Shown in pieces: positions 18,178 to 27,320 of a stretch of DNA of 40,248 nt (positions are counted from its first letter, which is position 1; each line of letters starts with the position of its first letter). Both the position numbers and the translations under genes were made by a program. A model generated the notes under the pieces. It did not search any database and was not told the origin of the DNA. It saw only the letters and a program-made list of their open reading frames with translations. Source of the stretch: Maribrevibacterium harenarium (GTDB lineage: Bacteria; Pseudomonadota; Gammaproteobacteria; Pseudomonadales; Marinomonadaceae); NCBI RefSeq assembly GCF_006385675.1, contig NZ_VFRR01000029.1:1-40248 (forward strand), read 5' to 3'.

Positions 18178-18305
18178 TTTTTTTCCTATTAAGTTGGGTA
18201 CGCGATGCACCCGCACCATATTGCCAGCAAATATGGGGTTAATTCATGGTTGATGCGCCCATTGCACTGCTGGCGCAATAGACGACTTGGGTCTTGTATA
18301 AATAA
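18178..18305 (-). promoter_or_regulatory. Structured rpsA mRNA leader
   Basis: About 128 nt between the putative start site and the ATG. On the transcript, TGCGCC pairs with GGCGCA near the 5' end, and CCATATT pairs with AATATGG (18216-18236, 7-nt loop) nearer the gene. In E. coli the rpsA leader folds into hairpins through which S1 represses its own translation. The same role is inferred here from position and folding only. Confidence 0.5.
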
Positions 18306-18311
18306 TCAGCT

Positions 18312-18320
18312 ATTTTAGCA
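18312..18320 (-). promoter_or_regulatory. Putative rpsA extended -10
   Basis: On the minus strand TGCTAAAAT contains TG-n-TAAAAT (5 of 6 to TATAAT with an extended -10), in the 167-bp gap between cmk and rpsA. No good -35 is visible at the usual spacing. It would give rpsA transcription independent of the upstream aromatic genes. Confidence 0.45.
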
Positions 18321-18344
18321 CAGATATCGCGACAGTAGGAAGAG

Positions 18345-19028
18345 CTAGCAATAACCTGCTTTACGCGCTTCGCTTATAATCTCTTCCACAACCTGATCAA
18401 TCGTTAACTCTGTACTATCGATTACTAAAGCACCAGTAGCAGGCACTAAAGGTGCCACTGAACGGTTGGCGTCACGCTCATCACGCTCTTTTATGGTCTT
18501 GACAAGTTCTTGCATATCCACTTCAGCGCCTTTTTGCTCAAGCTGTAAGCGTCGGCGTTCTGCACGTTCTTCTGCACTCGCCGTTAGGAAAACTTTTACG
18601 CTTGCCTGGGGAAACACCACCGTCCCCATGTCACGACCATCGGCGACTAAACCCGGCGGTTGTGCAAATGCCCTTTGACGTAGCAATAGTCCTTCACGAA
18701 CTTCTGGAATAGCAGCCAATTTTGACGCACTATTGCCCACTTCTTCGGTTCGAATCGCCTGCGTAACCACTTCACCCTCTAACACAATGTCAATCTTGCC
18801 TTCATCGTTGTGGGTGAATTGAATATCTAGGTGCTCCGCCAATACTTGTAAAGTTTCGACATCATCCGTAGACATCCCGTGGTGACTTACCGCTAGCGCA
18901 AGCAAACGATACAAGGCACCACTGTCCAGCAAATGCCAACCCAGTTTCTCTGCGACGATTTGACTTACTGTGCCTTTACCAGCACCACTTGGGCCATCAA
19001 TCGTAATCACTGGGGCTTGGTTTATCAT
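18345..19028 (-). CDS. cmk: Cytidylate kinase
   Basis: Phosphorylates CMP and dCMP with ATP. 227 residues. P-loop GPSGAGKGT at 12-20, [13 protein letters not shown] around 132-144 (substrate-binding Arg/Asp), [11 protein letters not shown] in the lid and [10 protein letters not shown]. It begins 17 bp after the tyrA-aroA-like gene and precedes rpsA, a linkage conserved across gammaproteobacteria. Confidence 0.98.
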   Translation of the reverse strand: MINQAPVITIDGPSGAGKGTVSQIVAEKLGWHLLDSGALYRLLALAVSHHGMSTDDVETLQVLAEHLDIQFTHNDEGKIDIVLEGEVVTQAIRTEEVGNSASKLAAIPEVREGLLLRQRAFAQPPGLVADGRDMGTVVFPQASVKVFLTASAEERAERRRLQLEQKGAEVDMQELVKTIKERDERDANRSVAPLVPATGALVIDSTELTIDQVVEEIISEARKAGYC

Positions 19029-19045
19029 AACTTTTCCTCTTTATT

Positions 19046-21244
19046 TCATACTGACAACTGGCATTGAAATCCCAGCTGACCCGAAATGTCTTCCCAACCC
19101 GGGAATTCTTCTAAAAACAACCGACAATCTTGAACGATTCCACCGCCGGCTGCCCTAGCACTGATCAATAAAAGTGCAAGTACAACATATAAATCACCAG
19201 CACTATCCATTTGTCCTCCGGTTAAGGAGTGCGCTGTCATGGTGATACCATCAGGCGTTCGCTCAACTTGCGCTCCTAAATGTCGCAATCCATCGCAAAC
19301 AGCCGTTAGCCTATCTTCAAAGTAGTAAGGCATGGTTTGATCAAACAGCAACACACCACCCTCTTCGGCAAATGCACTAGCACTTAGTAGCATAGGTAAA
19401 AATGCCTGCAACTTAGGGTCATGCTTGGCATCAATAATTAACTTCTGCAAGCGGCTATAACGAACTACGAGACGATGTAACGGCACACTCGCTTCCGGCA
19501 ATCCAGTTTGACCATCCCACTCAAGTTGCATACCCGCTTCACGCAAACTACTTATGAGTGACATGACAACTTGACTCTGTCCAACATTATTAATCACAAC
19601 TTGAGAACCAGGCAAAGCACCTGTTGTAAGCACCGCCCACAACACAAGTTGGGGATCAGCTGGAATATCTAACTCAGTCGCTGACCAACTGTTATTAAAA
19701 TCGCCGCTAGAACCCACAAAGCTGCCTATCACTTGGCGAGCTAAGGGATCAACCGTTAACCACTGTGCAGCCGAAGCGGCATTACCTGACAGGGTATTTA
19801 GCAACACTTGGCTAATCGCAAGGTAAGGGTCTGATTGTGCTGTTGCGATGGCAGCTGGCAAACCACCAGTAATAGTAAGTGGCAAACAATCCGCTTCTGC
19901 ACTCTCAAGTTCTACACCACAGGAACGCAGCTGTTGCAGCAACAGGGTTTGCGGCTGCAACAGCAATTCACCTTCGGCAATGATCTCACAATGGAACGAC
20001 TGTACAGCTAGTGCCGGCAGCAGAAAATACAAACTCGTTTGCGATTCATGGATATTGACCGGTGCAATGGGGGCTCGCAACCCACGACGACCGACGCCGA
20101 AGACGCGAATCACACCATTGCCGCACTCTTCGATAATAACGCCCATATCTCGCAGCGCTTGCGCCGTCACATATAGGTCACCGACAAGCTGAACATTATT
20201 TAGGGTGCTAACACCATCAGCGAGGGCGGTCATAATAAGTGCGATATGTGACAAATACTTGTCAGCAGGTAAGGTAATTTCACCTTCTAACACCGAGCCA
20301 CTGCGCACTTGTAAATTCAAGGCTTTTTGCTCTTTTACCGGTGCCCCTTTACGTTGCTCTAGTAAGCGCAAAAAATGATCGCGGGCGGATTTGGCACGGG
20401 TAAATACCCCGAACATGGCCGCCCCATCTTCATTCTCGATGGCTGTGCGCATATCTGCGAGGCGGTCAGTAAACAAATCCAGGGTACTAAGAGTGGCTTC
20501 TTTATTTGCTAAAAAGACATCTCGCCACATGGTTGGGTCACTAGACGCAATACGGGTAAAATCGCGAAAGCCACCAGCCGCGAAACGGAAAATGTCTTTA
20601 CTCCGTTCGGCATTCGCCAGGGCATCAACCAACGTATAAGCAAGCAGATGAGGTAAGTGAGAGGAAGCTGCAAGCACATGGTCATGGTGCTCTACATCCA
20701 TACTCACCACGTCCGCACCAATGGCGCGCCACATCCGGTAAAGCAGATCCAATTGATCGGGGTTAGAATGCGCCATGGGCGTTACGATCGCCATATGACG
20801 CTCGAAAAGATTTGGATTGGCAGCTAATACGCCGCTTTTTTCTGCACCCGCAATAGGATGAGAAGGAATGAAATTGCTCGGCACTTCACCAAATACACGT
20901 TGCGCAGCAGCAGCAACACTACCTTTAGTAGATCCTACATCTGTCACCAAAGTATGGGGGCGCAAATGAGGCTTAATTTGCCCCATCACACTTTCCATGG
21001 CTCGTACCGGTGTCGCCAGAACAATAACATCCATCTTGGCAATGGTCGCGGCATCTAGCTCAGCCGCCGCATCGATCACCCCATGGGAAATCCCCAGTGT
21101 CAGCTCACCAACACGACGATCTGCCCCATAAAGGTAAGCTAAGCCACGCTCCCGCAACGCTTTGGCAAACGAGCCACCAATCATGCCAAGACCGATAATC
21201 AGAACATTCCCAAAATGCTCTCCAGTCTTATTTGTTACTTGCAT
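19046..21244 (-). CDS. tyrA: Prephenate dehydrogenase fused to a degenerate EPSP-synthase-like domain
   Basis: 732 residues in two halves. Residues about 11-298 are an intact TyrA: GLGMIGGS at 18-25 (Rossmann), DVGSTKG at 102-108, SHPIAGAEKSG at 128-138 and HHDHVLAASSHLPH at 186-199; this half should convert prephenate to 4-hydroxyphenylpyruvate. Residues about 312-732 align along the full length of AroA (EPSP synthase), as in the tyrA-aroA fusions of pseudomonads, but the active site is gone. Using E. coli numbering, only Lys22 (K329), Thr97 (T403) and Arg344 (R645) clearly remain. Ser23, Arg27, Asn94, Gly96, Arg100, Arg124, Lys340, Glu341, His385, Arg386 and Lys411 are replaced by Y330, I334, E400, Q402, Y406, Q430, Y641, F642, G683, D684 and E712. 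The frame is uninterrupted. The second half is probably structural or regulatory; EPSP synthase activity is not expected. Confidence 0.9.
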   Translation of the reverse strand: MQVTNKTGEHFGNVLIIGLGMIGGSFAKALRERGLAYLYGADRRVGELTLGISHGVIDAAAELDAATIAKMDVIVLATPVRAMESVMGQIKPHLRPHTLVTDVGSTKGSVAAAAQRVFGEVPSNFIPSHPIAGAEKSGVLAANPNLFERHMAIVTPMAHSNPDQLDLLYRMWRAIGADVVSMDVEHHDHVLAASSHLPHLLAYTLVDALANAERSKDIFRFAAGGFRDFTRIASSDPTMWRDVFLANKEATLSTLDLFTDRLADMRTAIENEDGAAMFGVFTRAKSARDHFLRLLEQRKGAPVKEQKALNLQVRSGSVLEGEITLPADKYLSHIALIMTALADGVSTLNNVQLVGDLYVTAQALRDMGVIIEECGNGVIRVFGVGRRGLRAPIAPVNIHESQTSLYFLLPALAVQSFHCEIIAEGELLLQPQTLLLQQLRSCGVELESAEADCLPLTITGGLPAAIATAQSDPYLAISQVLLNTLSGNAASAAQWLTVDPLARQVIGSFVGSSGDFNNSWSATELDIPADPQLVLWAVLTTGALPGSQVVINNVGQSQVVMSLISSLREAGMQLEWDGQTGLPEASVPLHRLVVRYSRLQKLIIDAKHDPKLQAFLPMLLSASAFAEEGGVLLFDQTMPYYFEDRLTAVCDGLRHLGAQVERTPDGITMTAHSLTGGQMDSAGDLYVVLALLLISARAAGGGIVQDCRLFLEEFPGWEDISGQLGFQCQLSV

Positions 21245-21271
21245 GCAGTAATACCTTGTTTTGCCATCCGC

Positions 21272-22387
21272 TTACAGCACCGCCACAGGGTAGGAGCCTA
21301 ATACCTTTACTTCTGAAGCACGTTCTCGCAAATCTGCAATGACGGCTTGGCAGGCATCATCCTGATGATGTCCTTTGAAATCAATGTAAAAAATGTAACC
21401 CCATTTACTCATGAGTGATGGACGCGTCTCCAAACGAGTCATATCCACCCCATGTCGCTCAAAGGGCTCCAGTAAGCGATATAAGGCACCAGGCTCATTT
21501 TTGGCGCTGATTAACAATGAAGTTTTGTCCTGACCACTTGGGGGCACTTCCTGGTTACCGACTATCAAGAAACGCGTGGTATTGTCAGGATGATCTTCAA
21601 TATTGGCGGACACAGTCGTCAAGCCATACAACTCACAGGCAATTTCACCGGCAATTGCCGCGACAGCTTTGCCATTTTGCCCTGCTTGCATGGCCAAACG
21701 GGCTGCTTCTGCATTCGAGCTTACCGCCACGCGCTCGGCGTGGGGCCAGTACCGATCCAGCCAAGCACGACATTGGGCCAAGGACTGCTGATGGGAATAA
21801 ATATGAGTCACATCATCTGGATTCACGTTCGGAGCCACTAATAGATGATGATGAATGCGAATCTCCACTTCGCCACAGATACGCAAGCGGGAATCACGGA
21901 AGCTATCCAAGGTATGATTCACCACACCCTCGGTAGAGTTTTCTACCGGAACCACACCATAGTTGGCAGCACCGGATTCTACCTCACGAAATACTTCATC
22001 AATGGCCGCCATCGGCGCACTAATAATGGATTTACCAAAATGTTTAAGTGCCGCCTGCTGGGTAAAAGTACCTTCTGGGCCCAGGAAAGCGATACGCATA
22101 GGCTTTTCCAAAGCCAAGCATGAGGACATCACCTGACGAAAAATTTTCGCCATTTCCTCATTACCTAGGGGGCCTTGATTACGCTCCATGACCCGGCGTA
22201 ATACTTGTGCCTCGCGCTCGGGACGATAAAAAACGACCGCTTCACTACCTTGCTCTGCTAGCTTTACTTCTGCAACTTTTTGGGCACAGCTTGCACGTTC
22301 ATTAATCAGATTTTGAATTTCAGCATCGATGGCATCAATACGATCACGCAGATCCGCTAGGGATACGGTTTTCTGTGTTTCTGACAT
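21272..22387 (-). CDS. pheA: Bifunctional chorismate mutase / prephenate dehydratase
   Basis: P-protein of phenylalanine synthesis. 371 residues. AroQ-type chorismate mutase about 8-95 (LADLRDRIDAIDAEIQNLIN and FYRPEREAQVLRR). Prephenate dehydratase about 97-280 with GPEGTFTQQ at 103-111 and VVPVENSTEGVV around 145-156. C-terminal ACT domain with EPGALYRLLEPF and RLETRPS, the GALY and ESRP-type motifs that bind Phe for feedback inhibition. It lies 11 bp after serC and 27 bp before the tyrA fusion. The hisC often found between pheA and tyrA in pseudomonads is missing. Confidence 0.98.
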   Translation of the reverse strand: MSETQKTVSLADLRDRIDAIDAEIQNLINERASCAQKVAEVKLAEQGSEAVVFYRPEREAQVLRRVMERNQGPLGNEEMAKIFRQVMSSCLALEKPMRIAFLGPEGTFTQQAALKHFGKSIISAPMAAIDEVFREVESGAANYGVVPVENSTEGVVNHTLDSFRDSRLRICGEVEIRIHHHLLVAPNVNPDDVTHIYSHQQSLAQCRAWLDRYWPHAERVAVSSNAEAARLAMQAGQNGKAVAAIAGEIACELYGLTTVSANIEDHPDNTTRFLIVGNQEVPPSGQDKTSLLISAKNEPGALYRLLEPFERHGVDMTRLETRPSLMSKWGYIFYIDFKGHHQDDACQAVIADLRERASEVKVLGSYPVAVL

Positions 22388-22398
22388 ATCTCCTCTCC

Positions 22399-23481
22399 TT
22401 AGGCGTAACGCTGCTCAAAGTCTTTCATGAAGGCAACAAGCGCCTCGACACCAGCCATTGGCATAGCGTTATAGATGCTGGCACGCATTCCGCCCACTGA
22501 GCGGTGCCCCGCCAAGGTACTCAGACCAGCCGCTTCTGATTCCGCTAAAAAGACACTTTCTAGTTTCTCATCCGCTAAAACAAATGGCACGTTCATACGT
22601 GAACGGTAACGCACATCGATAGGATTGGAGTAAAAACTGCTGTTGTCGATCGCTTGGTATAACAACTCAGCCTTGGCAATGTTATGTTGTTCCATTGCCG
22701 CCACTCCGCCATTTTGCTCTAACCACTCAAATACCAAATCAGCAAGATAAATAGCAAAGGTTGGTGGCGTGTTGATCATGGAGTCGTTTTTCGCCAAATT
22801 CGCAAACGACCAAGTTGTCGGCAGCGCATCGTCATTGGAACGCTCTAACAAATCCTTGCGCACGATACAGATCGCCACTCCTGCTGGGCCAATATTCTTT
22901 TGCGCACCCGCATAAATCATGCCGTACTTAGAAACATCAATGGCACGGGACAAAATGTTGGAAGACATATCCGCTACGATAGGCAAATCGGTCTGCGGTA
23001 GATCCATATACTCTACCCCACCGATGGTTTCGTTCGGTGTAATGTGCAAATAAGCGGCGGCTTCATCAATATTAAGAGTAGAAAAGTCCGGCACAGAGGT
23101 GTAGTTGATGGATTTGGTAGAGCCAGATACAACAACATCGGTGTATTTTTTCGCTTCTTTCAGAGCTTTGCTTGACCAGGTACCCGTATCGATATAACAA
23201 GCCTTATCAAAGCCATGGCACAAGTTGGCTGGAATTTGAGCGAATAAGCCGCTCGCACCGCCTTGTACAAAAAGTATTTCGTAGTCACTGGAAATTCCCA
23301 TCAAGCGGGAAAGACGTGCTTTTGCAGAGGTTAGGATAGACACAAACTCATCGCTGCGATGGCTCATCTCCATTACTGACACACCTTTTCCGTGCCAATC
23401 TAACAGCTCCTGCTGTGCCTTAATTAATACGGCTTCAGGAAGTGCGGCGGGACCAGAACAAAAATTATACACACGGCTCAT
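22399..23481 (-). CDS. serC: Phosphoserine aminotransferase
   Basis: PLP enzyme of serine (and pyridoxine) biosynthesis. 360 residues. N-terminus MSRVYNFCSGPAALPEAVL, HRSDEFVSI substrate loop, VQGGASGLF phosphate cup, DMSSNILSR, then AGAQKNIGPAG with PLP Lys195, and the C-terminal GHRSVGGMRASIYNAMP. It is the first gene after the gyrA terminator and starts a close-packed serC-pheA-tyrA-cmk run. A TTGTT-n4-AACAA repeat at 23506-23519 lies 25 bp before its start. The SD-like GAGG is 11 nt upstream, longer than ideal. Confidence 0.98.
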   Translation of the reverse strand: MSRVYNFCSGPAALPEAVLIKAQQELLDWHGKGVSVMEMSHRSDEFVSILTSAKARLSRLMGISSDYEILFVQGGASGLFAQIPANLCHGFDKACYIDTGTWSSKALKEAKKYTDVVVSGSTKSINYTSVPDFSTLNIDEAAAYLHITPNETIGGVEYMDLPQTDLPIVADMSSNILSRAIDVSKYGMIYAGAQKNIGPAGVAICIVRKDLLERSNDDALPTTWSFANLAKNDSMINTPPTFAIYLADLVFEWLEQNGGVAAMEQHNIAKAELLYQAIDNSSFYSNPIDVRYRSRMNVPFVLADEKLESVFLAESEAAGLSTLAGHRSVGGMRASIYNAMPMAGVEALVAFMKDFEQRYA

Positions 23482-23505
23482 TCTGCCATTAACCTCGTAA
23501 TTGAG

Positions 23506-23519
23506 TTGTTAATCAACAA
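23506..23519. repeat. Small inverted repeat upstream of serC
   Basis: TTGTT and AACAA flank AATC, between the gyrA terminator and the serC start. Operator-like in size and place, but there is no recognised regulator match. Confidence 0.3.
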
Positions 23520-23530
23520 TCTAGTTATAA

Positions 23531-23559
23531 AACAAAGATGGCGCACCGAGGTGCGCCAT
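23531..23559 (-). terminator. gyrA terminator
   Basis: ATGGCGCAC pairs with GTGCGCCAT (9 bp, 4-nt loop), starting 7 bp past the gyrA stop. On the minus strand it is followed by CTTTGTTTTATA. It is GC-rich and stable, so gyrA is largely its own unit and serC is expressed separately or by read-through. Confidence 0.75.
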
Positions 23560-23565
23560 TTGGTA

Positions 23566-26214
23566 TTAGTCATCCTGATTCGGCGTTTCTGCTTCATCAT
23601 CAATTGGCAACGCATCTGTTGGTGTTACGTCGTCGGCTTGATTTGGCAGCTCACTCGCTTCAGCCACCTCATCCACTTCCGCGTCATCATCCTCAACCAC
23701 ACGCTCAACACCCACTAGGCGCTCACCATTGGTTAGACGTATAAGTGTCACACCTTGGGTATTGCGTCCTTGACAAGAGACTTCAGAAACACGCGTACGC
23801 ACTAGTGTACCCTGATCAGTGATCAAAATAATTTCATCGGATTCTTCAACTTGAGTCGCACCCACCACTGGGCCGTTACGCTCAGAAACCTGAATACCGA
23901 TAACACCTTGACCACCGCGCCCGTAGACTGGGAATTCAGCCGTGTTAGTACGTTTACCGTAGCCGTTTTCACAGGCAATCAGGATATCAGCATCATTACG
24001 TGGCACTATTAAAGATACCACTTTAGCATCATCGCTCAATTTGATACCACGCACACCGGCGGCTGTCCGGCCCATGGCACGCACATCGTTTTCATCAAAA
24101 CGGATTGTTTTGCCAGAGCTAGACACCAGCATGATGTGATCCGAGCCCGATGTTTGAGCCACACCGACAAGGGCATCATTCTCGTCCAAAGATAAAGCAA
24201 TCAAACCGCTAGAACGGGGACGGGAGAACTGTTCAACAGAGGTCTTCTTCACCGTACCATTGGCAGTCGCCATAAAGATATAGGAGTCTTCCATTTCGGC
24301 ATTAAGTGGCAACAATGCCGACACGTGCTCACCTTCTGCTAATGGAATCAAGTTTACAATCGGACGGCCTTTCGAACTGCGGCTAGCAACCGGAATCTCG
24401 AACACCCGTAACCAGTAAACCTTACCGAAGTTAGTGAACAGCATTACCGTATCGTGACTGCTTGTCACCAGCAGATGGCGAATATGATCTTCTTCTTTTA
24501 TCGCAGAAGACGACTTACCACGACCGCCACGGCGTTGGGCTTTATACTCTTCCAATGGCTGAGTCTTGGCATAACCCGTATCGGAAATCGTCACCACCAT
24601 CGGCGCTTCGTCAATCAAATCAGCGATTGTTAGATCTTGATGGGAAGTCAGAATTTCCGTACGACGCTCATCACCAAATTGTTCACGAACATCTACCAGC
24701 TCATCACGAATTACTTCCATTAATCGCGTGGGGTTTGCCAATATTTCCAACAATTCAGCAATCAGGTCGATAAGAGCCTTGTATTCAGCAAGCAGTTTTT
24801 CATGCTCTAAACCGGTCAAACGATGCAGGCGCAAATCAAGAATCGCTTGTGCTTGATCTGGGGAAAGATGATAAACCCCATCATTAAAGCCATACTGAGC
24901 ATCGAGATCATCTGGACGACAGGCGTCAGCACCAGCACGCTCCAACATGGCAACCACGTTACCCGGCTCCCAAGCTTCTGCGATTAGTTTTTCTTTCGCT
25001 TCAGCGGAGGTTGGTGATTGGCGAATCAATTCGATCACACGGTCGATGTTCGCCAGCGCCACGGCCAAACCCTCGAGGATATGACCACGCTCACGGGCTT
25101 TGCGAAGTTCGAAGATAGTGCGGCGGGTAACCACTTCACGACGGTGCTTAACAAAGCACTCTAACACCTGCTTCAGGTTCAATAACTCTGGGCGCCCATC
25201 AACCAAGGCCACCATGTTGATACCAAACACAGATTGTAGTTGGGTTTGGGCGAAAATATTGTTCACTACAACTTCTGGGTTTTCACCGCGACGCAGCTCT
25301 ACCACGATACGCATGCCGTCTTTGTCGGACTCATCACGCAGCTCACTGATACCATCGAGCTTCTTCTCTTTTACCAACTCGGCGATTTTTTCAATCACTT
25401 TCGCTTTGTTTAGCTGGTACGGAATTTCAGTGAAAACAATCGCCTGGCGACCTGCTTTGGCCAGCTCTTCGACGTGATGACGGGCACGCATGTAAATACG
25501 CCCACGACCTGTTTTATAGGCTTCAACAATACCTGCACGACCGTTAATAAAGCCTGCCGTTGGGAAATCTGGCCCTGGCACAAATTCCATCAACTCATCA
25601 ATGGAAAGCTCTGGCTGGTCGATCAAGGCCACACAGGCATTGATCACTTCGGTAAGGTTGTGTGGCGGTATGTTGGTTGCCATACCCACAGCGATACCAG
25701 CCGAACCATTGACTAGCAAACCAGGCACACGGGCAGGCAAGACTTCCGGCATAAACTCGGTACCATCATAGTTGGGCACAAAGTCTACGGTTTCTTTTTC
25801 TAGATCCATCAGCAAATGATGGGAAATTCGCGCCATACGAATTTCGGTATAACGCATGGCTGCGGCACTGTCACCATCGACAGAACCGAAGTTACCTTGA
25901 CCGTCAACCAAGGTGTAACGCATCGAGAACGGCTGCGCCATACGGACGATAGTTTCGTATACAGCAGAGTCACCATGTGGGTGATATTTACCGATTACGT
26001 CACCGACGATACGTGCCGATTTTTTGTAGGGTTTATTCCAATCGTTCTTAAGCTCATTCATCGCGTATAACACACGACGATGCACTGGCTTAAGACCATC
26101 GCGAACGTCAGGGAGCGCACGCCCTACGATTACACTCATGGCGTAATCTAAATAGGAGCCTTTCAACTCATTTTCGATACTGACGGGGATAATTTCTTTG
26201 GCTAATTCACCCAT
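23566..26214 (-). CDS. gyrA: DNA gyrase subunit A
   Basis: Breakage-reunion subunit of gyrase, which introduces negative supercoils with GyrB. 882 residues. Catalytic Tyr122 in [13 protein letters not shown]. The quinolone region [10 protein letters not shown] has Ser83 and Glu87; Ser83 is the susceptible form, and Glu87 is a conservative natural variant of E. coli Asp87. The GyrA box AQRRGGRGK that wraps DNA is present in the C-terminal pinwheel. There is a gammaproteobacterial insert around the tower region and a very acidic tail ([12 protein letters not shown] to the end) known to tune supercoiling in gyrases. It is expressed from its own promoter, with a hairpin in the leader, and ends at a strong terminator. 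Confidence 0.98.
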   Translation of the reverse strand: MGELAKEIIPVSIENELKGSYLDYAMSVIVGRALPDVRDGLKPVHRRVLYAMNELKNDWNKPYKKSARIVGDVIGKYHPHGDSAVYETIVRMAQPFSMRYTLVDGQGNFGSVDGDSAAAMRYTEIRMARISHHLLMDLEKETVDFVPNYDGTEFMPEVLPARVPGLLVNGSAGIAVGMATNIPPHNLTEVINACVALIDQPELSIDELMEFVPGPDFPTAGFINGRAGIVEAYKTGRGRIYMRARHHVEELAKAGRQAIVFTEIPYQLNKAKVIEKIAELVKEKKLDGISELRDESDKDGMRIVVELRRGENPEVVVNNIFAQTQLQSVFGINMVALVDGRPELLNLKQVLECFVKHRREVVTRRTIFELRKARERGHILEGLAVALANIDRVIELIRQSPTSAEAKEKLIAEAWEPGNVVAMLERAGADACRPDDLDAQYGFNDGVYHLSPDQAQAILDLRLHRLTGLEHEKLLAEYKALIDLIAELLEILANPTRLMEVIRDELVDVREQFGDERRTEILTSHQDLTIADLIDEAPMVVTISDTGYAKTQPLEEYKAQRRGGRGKSSSAIKEEDHIRHLLVTSSHDTVMLFTNFGKVYWLRVFEIPVASRSSKGRPIVNLIPLAEGEHVSALLPLNAEMEDSYIFMATANGTVKKTSVEQFSRPRSSGLIALSLDENDALVGVAQTSGSDHIMLVSSSGKTIRFDENDVRAMGRTAAGVRGIKLSDDAKVVSLIVPRNDADILIACENGYGKRTNTAEFPVYGRGGQGVIGIQVSERNGPVVGATQVEESDEIILITDQGTLVRTRVSEVSCQGRNTQGVTLIRLTNGERLVGVERVVEDDDAEVDEVAEASELPNQADDVTPTDALPIDDEAETPNQDD

Positions 26215-26235
26215 AGGTACAACCGATCCTTATGC

Positions 26236-26256
26236 TTGGAACACACAAGTTCCCAA
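26236..26256 (-). promoter_or_regulatory. Hairpin in gyrA leader
   Basis: On the transcript TTGGGAAC pairs with GTTCCAA (one bulged base) around a 6-nt loop, between the putative start site and the AAGGA ribosome-binding site. gyrA expression is supercoiling-sensitive in E. coli; a role for this hairpin is only a possibility. Confidence 0.35.
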
Positions 26257-26279
26257 CTGTCATTTTTTATAAGCGCGGC

Positions 26280-26288
26280 ATTATACCA
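26280..26288 (-). promoter_or_regulatory. gyrA extended -10 promoter
   Basis: On the minus strand TGGTATAAT gives a perfect TATAAT with the extended TG-n. No good -35 is seen, which an extended -10 can tolerate. The predicted start is about 60 nt before the gyrA ATG. The GC-rich GCCGCGC after the -10 suits a discriminator of a supercoiling-responsive promoter. Confidence 0.6.
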
Positions 26289-26321
26289 CACACCTTTGCG
26301 GAACACCCATGGTTCGACCTG

Positions 26322-26384
26322 CTTTTATTTCGTTTAAAAGTCAGGGACTTGCTAGCCTTTCACTAGGCTGACAACCACCCCTGA
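26322..26384. repeat. Tandem stem-loops between gyrA and ubiG promoters
   Basis: CTTTTA pairs with TAAAAG (26322-26340). Immediately after it TCAGGG (26341) pairs with CCCTGA (to 26384), enclosing a further AGCCT/AGGCT stem. They lie in the roughly 185 bp between the divergent gyrA and ubiG promoters, upstream of both. I see no gene in the 361-bp region from 26215 to 26575. Confidence 0.35.
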
Positions 26385-26449
26385 CCGAGGCAGCAACAAG
26401 CCCGCCTTGGATCGATATATTGATACATGACTATTTCCCCCTTTTCCCG

Positions 26450-26479
26450 TTGGTCAGTCTCATGGGAAATCGCTATAAT
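26450..26479 (+). promoter_or_regulatory. ubiG promoter
   Basis: TTGGTC, 18 nt, then perfect TATAAT (26474-26479). The start site would be near 26486, leaving a leader of about 90 nt. Its place inside the upstream open frame argues against any ubiG start before 26486. Confidence 0.6.
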
Positions 26480-26575
26480 GCCGACAACTTTGACTTAACG
26501 TTGCCGGTGCACCTCATCCGTATAGAGTGGTTTGGCGTATCTAACGTATCTCTTTTATCGATAGCAGGAACAAAC

Positions 26576-27301
26576 ATGAGCGAGTCACAAACTGAACGCA
26601 CCAATGTGGACTTTGACGAAGTAGCAAAGTTTGAAGCCTTGGCAAGCCGCTGGTGGGATAAGAACAGTGAATTTAAACCATTGCACGACATCAATCCACT
26701 GCGCGCTGACTACATCAATCAACGTGCGCAGTTAAGCGGCAAAAAAGCCATTGACATTGGCTGTGGCGGCGGGATTTTATCGGAGGCATTAGCTCAATAT
26801 GGCGCTCAAGTAAAAGGCATCGACATGGGGGAAGCCCCACTCGGCGTAGCTAAACTACACCTACAAGAAAGCGGTTTAGAAATCGACTACGAGCGCATTA
26901 CAGCGGAGGAAATCGCTGAACGCGAAGCCGGCCAATACGATGTGGTTACCTGCCTTGAGATGCTGGAACATGTCCCAGATCCAAGCTCGGTAGTAAAAGC
27001 CTGCATGAAACTCTGCAAACCAGGTGGTCATGTTTTTTTCTCAACCATCAACCGCAACCCAAAGGCCTACTTGTTTGCCATCATTGGAGCGGAATACGTT
27101 CTTAACATGCTTCCGAAAGGAACTCACGATTACGCTAAGTTTATCCAACCTGCTGAGCTGAGTGAATACGCTCGTCTAGCTGGACTAGAAGTCACTCATA
27201 TGACAGGAATGACTTACAACCCACTGACAAAGGTGTACAAACTTAACGAGCGCGATGTGTCAGTTAACTACCTAATGCACACACAAAAACCTAACGTTTA
27301 A
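26576..27301 (+). CDS. ubiG: Ubiquinone biosynthesis O-methyltransferase
   Basis: SAM-dependent methyltransferase for both O-methylations of ubiquinone synthesis. 241 residues from the chosen [22 protein letters not shown] and INPLRADYI are the UbiG N-terminal signature. SAM motif I is AIDIGCGGG at 58-66, then [11 protein letters not shown], and [13 protein letters not shown] towards the end. The open frame continues 52 codons upstream to a TTG at 26420, but AGGA 6 nt before this ATG, the family's length and the promoter at 26450-26479 fix the start here. yciK follows after 19 bp; the mupP/gph gene usually between them in pseudomonads is absent. Confidence 0.97.
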   Translation: MSESQTERTNVDFDEVAKFEALASRWWDKNSEFKPLHDINPLRADYINQRAQLSGKKAIDIGCGGGILSEALAQYGAQVKGIDMGEAPLGVAKLHLQESGLEIDYERITAEEIAEREAGQYDVVTCLEMLEHVPDPSSVVKACMKLCKPGGHVFFSTINRNPKAYLFAIIGAEYVLNMLPKGTHDYAKFIQPAELSEYARLAGLEVTHMTGMTYNPLTKVYKLNERDVSVNYLMHTQKPNV

Positions 27302-27320
27302 AACACATAGCAGGTCGAAC

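Noticed and set aside
18178..18219. 14-codon N-terminal extension of ribosomal protein S1
   Set aside because: Lies in the leader hairpin, has no ribosome-binding site, and is not part of the S1 family.
23480..23500. Three-codon frame ATG GCA GAA TGA whose stop overlaps the serC start
   Set aside because: Too short to judge; its ribosome-binding site spacing is poor and it probably arises by chance.
25940..25990. GyrA Glu87 as a quinolone-resistance change
   Set aside because: Ser83 is the susceptible form and Glu at 87 is a natural residue in many species; ParC also has the susceptible Ser85/Glu89 pair.
26420..26575. 52-codon N-terminal extension of ubiG
   Set aside because: Begins with TTG without a ribosome-binding site and spans the TATAAT at 26474; UbiG homologues start near the ATG at 26576.
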